From positions 1 through 62,733 of the forward strand of contig JAMPER010000005.1 of NCBI GenBank assembly GCA_023664945.1: a stretch of 62,733 bases of DNA, given 5' to 3'. Position numbers and translations under genes: made by a program. This document shows, piece by piece, positions 60,345 to 62,733 of the stretch. The notes under the pieces were generated by a model. It was not told the origin of the DNA. It was given only the letters and a program-made list of their open reading frames with translations, and searched no databases. Source of the DNA: Alistipes senegalensis. Lineage in GTDB: Bacteria; Pseudomonadota; Gammaproteobacteria; Burkholderiales; Burkholderiaceae_D. Positions within the stretch are counted from its first letter, which is position 1. Each line of letters begins with the position of its first letter.

Positions 60345-60387
60345 AAGCCCCGGCCTCCCCTTTTGCATGAAGCCGGGGCTTTTTTAG
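60345..60387 (+). terminator. terminator-like hairpin before the YqaJ gene
   Basis: AAGCCCCGGC (60345-60354) and its exact complement (60372-60381) enclose a 17-base loop, followed by more T residues. It ends 13 bases before the next ATG. A weaker CCCT/AGGG stem with six T residues lies at 60211-60231. Confidence 0.7.
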
Positions 60388-60400
60388 CAAAGGAAAACAA

Positions 60401-61413
60401 ATGTCCCATACCGCAACACAACATACCGCTGCGGCAATATCCCGTCCGTCCAGGCGGTGCGGGGCCATTCGCCTGGTCTCAACCAAAAACATGGATCGAC
60501 ATACCTGGCTGGCAATCCGCAACCGGGGAATCGGCTCAAGCGATGCCGCCTGTGTGCTGGGCCTGTCGCCATACAAGTCCGCCCTGGAACTCTGGCTGGA
60601 AAAAACCCGGCGCAAACCGCCTGACAATTTGTCAGACAAGGAAGCGGTATTCTGGGGAACCGTGCTGGAACCGGTCATTGCGATGCCTATGCCAGGAAAA
60701 TGCCGGCAACGGTAAAAAGAGTCAATGCCGTCTTGCAGCACCCGAAATATCCTTTCATGCAAGCCAATCTGGACAGGGAGGTGCGCCTTGCGGATGGCAC
60801 AACCGGCATCCTGGAAATCAAAACAGCCGGATGGCGGATGGCCCTGCTCTGGGAAGATGGCGTCCCTGAAGCCTACCAGTGTCAGGTGCTGCACCAGCTG
60901 GCCGTCACCGGCAAACCCTGGGCGGATGTGGCCGTGCTGATCGGCGGACAGGATTTCCGGGTATTTCGGATCTTTCCCGATCCGGAAAAAATAGCAGCGC
61001 TCATTGATGTGGAAGCGGCTTTCTGGCGGTGTGTAGAAAACCAGACCCCGCCCCATGTTGACCATTCGGATTCGGCTGGCAGGGCACTGGCGTTTCTGTA
61101 TCCGAAGGATCAGGGTGAAGAAGTGGATTTTACAGAAGATCCCCGGATGAATGCCCTCTTTTTAGAACTGGTGCAAAGCAGAAAAACGGCGGATGAGGCA
61201 AATACCAGGGCAAAGCTGCTGCAACACAGGATGCAGCAGATCATGGGTTGCGCTCCTTCTGCCCGCTTTCACAACGGCAAAATCAGCTGGCGGCGCACCA
61301 AAGACAGCACGACGACAGACTTCAAACGGCTGGAAGAAGAACATCCCGATCTGGTCAGGCACTATACCATCACCAGGGCCGGGTATCGCCGCTTTGTAGT
61401 CACAGCAAACTGA
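60401..61413 (+). pseudogene. YqaJ-family viral recombinase/exonuclease, single-base frameshift
   Basis: Two frames join into one lambda-exonuclease-like YqaJ protein of about 337 aa. Frame one (60401-60715) gives RNRGIGSSDAACVLGLSPYKSALELWLEKTRR to WGTVLEPVIA. The continuation DAYARKMPATVKRVNAVLQHPKYPFMQANLDRE is in the next frame from 60682 on. One base seems lost near 60680-60682. The catalytic motifs (LDREV, ILEIKTAG) lie in the second part, which alone could start at 60700. The protein would process DNA ends for recombination. Confidence 0.85.
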
Positions 61414-61435
61414 CCAAACACACACACCCTCCTCT

Positions 61436-61465
61436 CTGACGGTAAACCGTCAGGGATGATTTTTT
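61436..61465 (+). terminator. terminator-like hairpin before the last gene
   Basis: CTGACGGT and ACCGTCAG (61436-61453) with two bases between them are followed by GGATGA and six T residues. The T run abuts the ATG at 61466 and the next gene's probable true start at 61479. Confidence 0.65.
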
Positions 61466-62443
61466 ATGGGAGACAGAGATGATCAAGGGATTGATGATGC
61501 CCCGCCAGTGCTGGGCAGGATCAGTATTGGCAAGGTGGTGGAGCATAACGGCAGGCGGCTGCCGGAAAAAGATGATGCGTTTACGATTACAACGCAGGTT
61601 CAAAACAAGGATGGCTGGATTCTGCATCCGTTGCACAAAATGCTGGAAGATGCCACAGAAAACGGAAAAATCCGCAGTATTCCTGTCACGTTGCTTTTTA
61701 ATGACCCGGAGCTGAACCTGCGCTCGGAATATGCGATGTTCGACAGGAAAAACGGACGGCCTGTCTGTGTCGGGAACGGGGAAACGGCACGCCAGCATGT
61801 TGATGGCTGTATCAGGGAAGGTGCCTGCCCGTCTCCGGATAACTGCCCTCGGGCAAAGGAAGGCGGGTGCAAGCCTTATGGACGATTGAATGTCCAGGTG
61901 GAGGGTCAGGATGATGCGCTCAGTACTTTTGTGTTCAGAACGACAGGATTCAATTCGATCCGCACACTCTCGTCCAAATTGCACTATTTCTTTGCCCTGG
62001 GCCAGCAAGCGACACGGCATCTGCCGCTGCAAATGAAGCTCCGTGCCAAAAGCACAACGATGTCGCACAGAACGCCTATCTATTATGCAGATATTGCATT
62101 GAGAGACGGCGTCAGCCTGACTGAAGCGTTGGCGTTGGCTTTGGCCAGGGCAATGGCTCAGGCAGATCAGGAAGCGGGACTGGACGTCAGTCTTCTGGAG
62201 TCGGTGGCACGCCAGGGGTATGGCAATGGGGTGTTCGAGGACAGTCCGGATGAAGTCCCCGCGATTTTAGAAGAATTCTTTACCGTGCAGGATAAAACGG
62301 ATGAGGTTGACGCTTTGGCAGGGGATGCCCCGGAAAAGACGGGCAACACGGCAAAACCGGCTCAACCGGGCATGACGCCTCGTCCTGCAAAGCTCTCGGA
62401 ACGGATCGGGAAGAAGGCTGAAAGACTGGAGACGAGGCATTGA
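61466..62443 (+). CDS. 'hydrolase or metal-binding' recombination-cassette protein
   Basis: A 325-aa protein of the family that follows YqaJ on conjugative elements. Key segments: PPVLGRISIGKVVEHNGRRLPEKDDAFTITTQVQ, SIPVTLLFNDPELNLRSEYAMFDRKNGRPVCVGNGETARQ, and the Cys-rich CPSPDNCPRAKEGGCKPYGRLNV, possibly metal binding. FRTTGFNSIRTL follows. Typical relatives start with MIKGL; an ATG at 61479 with GGGAG upstream gives that, but in another frame, so one base may be missing near 61498. The open frame instead begins at 61466 without a good binding site. Confidence 0.8.
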   Translation: MGDRDDQGIDDAPPVLGRISIGKVVEHNGRRLPEKDDAFTITTQVQNKDGWILHPLHKMLEDATENGKIRSIPVTLLFNDPELNLRSEYAMFDRKNGRPVCVGNGETARQHVDGCIREGACPSPDNCPRAKEGGCKPYGRLNVQVEGQDDALSTFVFRTTGFNSIRTLSSKLHYFFALGQQATRHLPLQMKLRAKSTTMSHRTPIYYADIALRDGVSLTEALALALARAMAQADQEAGLDVSLLESVARQGYGNGVFEDSPDEVPAILEEFFTVQDKTDEVDALAGDAPEKTGNTAKPAQPGMTPRPAKLSERIGKKAERLETRH

Positions 62444-62475
62444 ACGGGGTGGCTCATAAACCTGATGACCAATAA

Positions 62476-62502
62476 GGATGGGGAAAAATCTTTCCCCATC
62501 CC
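62476..62502. terminator. perfect hairpin after the last gene
   Basis: GGATGGGGAAA (62476-62486) and its exact complement (62491-62501) enclose AATC. It lies 33 bases after the last stop. No T run follows on the plus strand. The rest of the window to 62733 shows no supported gene. Confidence 0.55.
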
Positions 62503-62733
62503 TTACCTTGTCAATTTCCGTCAGAAAAGGGGGAGAAAACCCGGGAAAGTATTCGATAATATTTAGGGACATATGGTACTTTTCAGGCTCTTTCTCGTTG
62601 CTGTTAAGCCGGAAAAATCCACTTGCTGCAAGCTCTCACTGGTAGGTTTAACCTGAACCGGTATCGTCCTTAATCCAGCTTGCCACTTTCTGACAGCAAA
62701 AAAGGCAAGCCCCCTCCTGCCAATCCTCTTTTT

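Overview
The window (about 62.7 kb, roughly 50% G+C outside its AT-rich patches) is bacterial chromosome with at least one acquired region. Gene families and order point to a betaproteobacterium of the Burkholderiales: nadE-glnB, smr-trxB divergent from ftsK-lolA, and ispD-ispF beside mfd. Pyruvate formate-lyase with its activase, the O2-independent ubiquinone genes ubiUVT and moderate G+C suggest an anaerobic or microaerophilic member such as Oxalobacter. That genus is my inference from gene content, not a proven identification.

Positions 1-34,000 are mainly housekeeping: the end of rpmG; molybdenum cofactor genes moaD-moeA with thrC; nadE-glnB; a Sel1 lipoprotein; smr-trxB; ftsK-lolA; ispF-ispD; mfd behind a terminator-like leader; two small stress-type proteins; a MarC protein; a Cys-nucleophile alpha/beta hydrolase; ubiT-ubiV-ubiU; an operon matching E. 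coli yhiI-rbbA-yhhJ; two metallo-beta-lactamase-fold hydrolases; a DUF1540 protein; an HD phosphohydrolase under a near-perfect LexA box; and a four-gene envelope operon (COG3014-type lipoprotein, YcfL, LpoB, unknown).

Positions 34,100-44,100 hold an AT-rich islet (flavodoxin-fold reductase, HxlR regulator, decayed NTF2-like gene, esterase) on the 3' side of a tRNA-Pro, then glmM, purC, a Sel1-repeat protein and pflB-pflA with an FNR-like site upstream.

Positions 44,100-58,260 are an AT-richer acquired block. It has an AlpA-type regulator and a YagK/YfjJ (inovirus Gp2-like) protein as found in phage satellites, but no integrase was found. A minus-strand, tightly coupled operon encodes a 1078-aa SNF2-type helicase, a DUF4391 protein, a type III Mod methyltransferase and a type III Res nuclease-helicase. 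This is the best candidate for an under-described defence system. It is flanked by dead genes: a frameshifted DUF3800 gene downstream and a collapsed higBA toxin-antitoxin module upstream. The block also carries an unknown 167-aa gene.

Positions 58,470-62,733 carry a recombination cassette typical of integrative conjugative elements or plasmids: a glycine-zipper/zinc-ribbon protein, DUF932, an unknown protein, a YqaJ-family exonuclease and the partner often annotated 'hydrolase or metal-binding protein'. The last two each appear to have lost one base, so this element is either decaying or contains two sequence errors.
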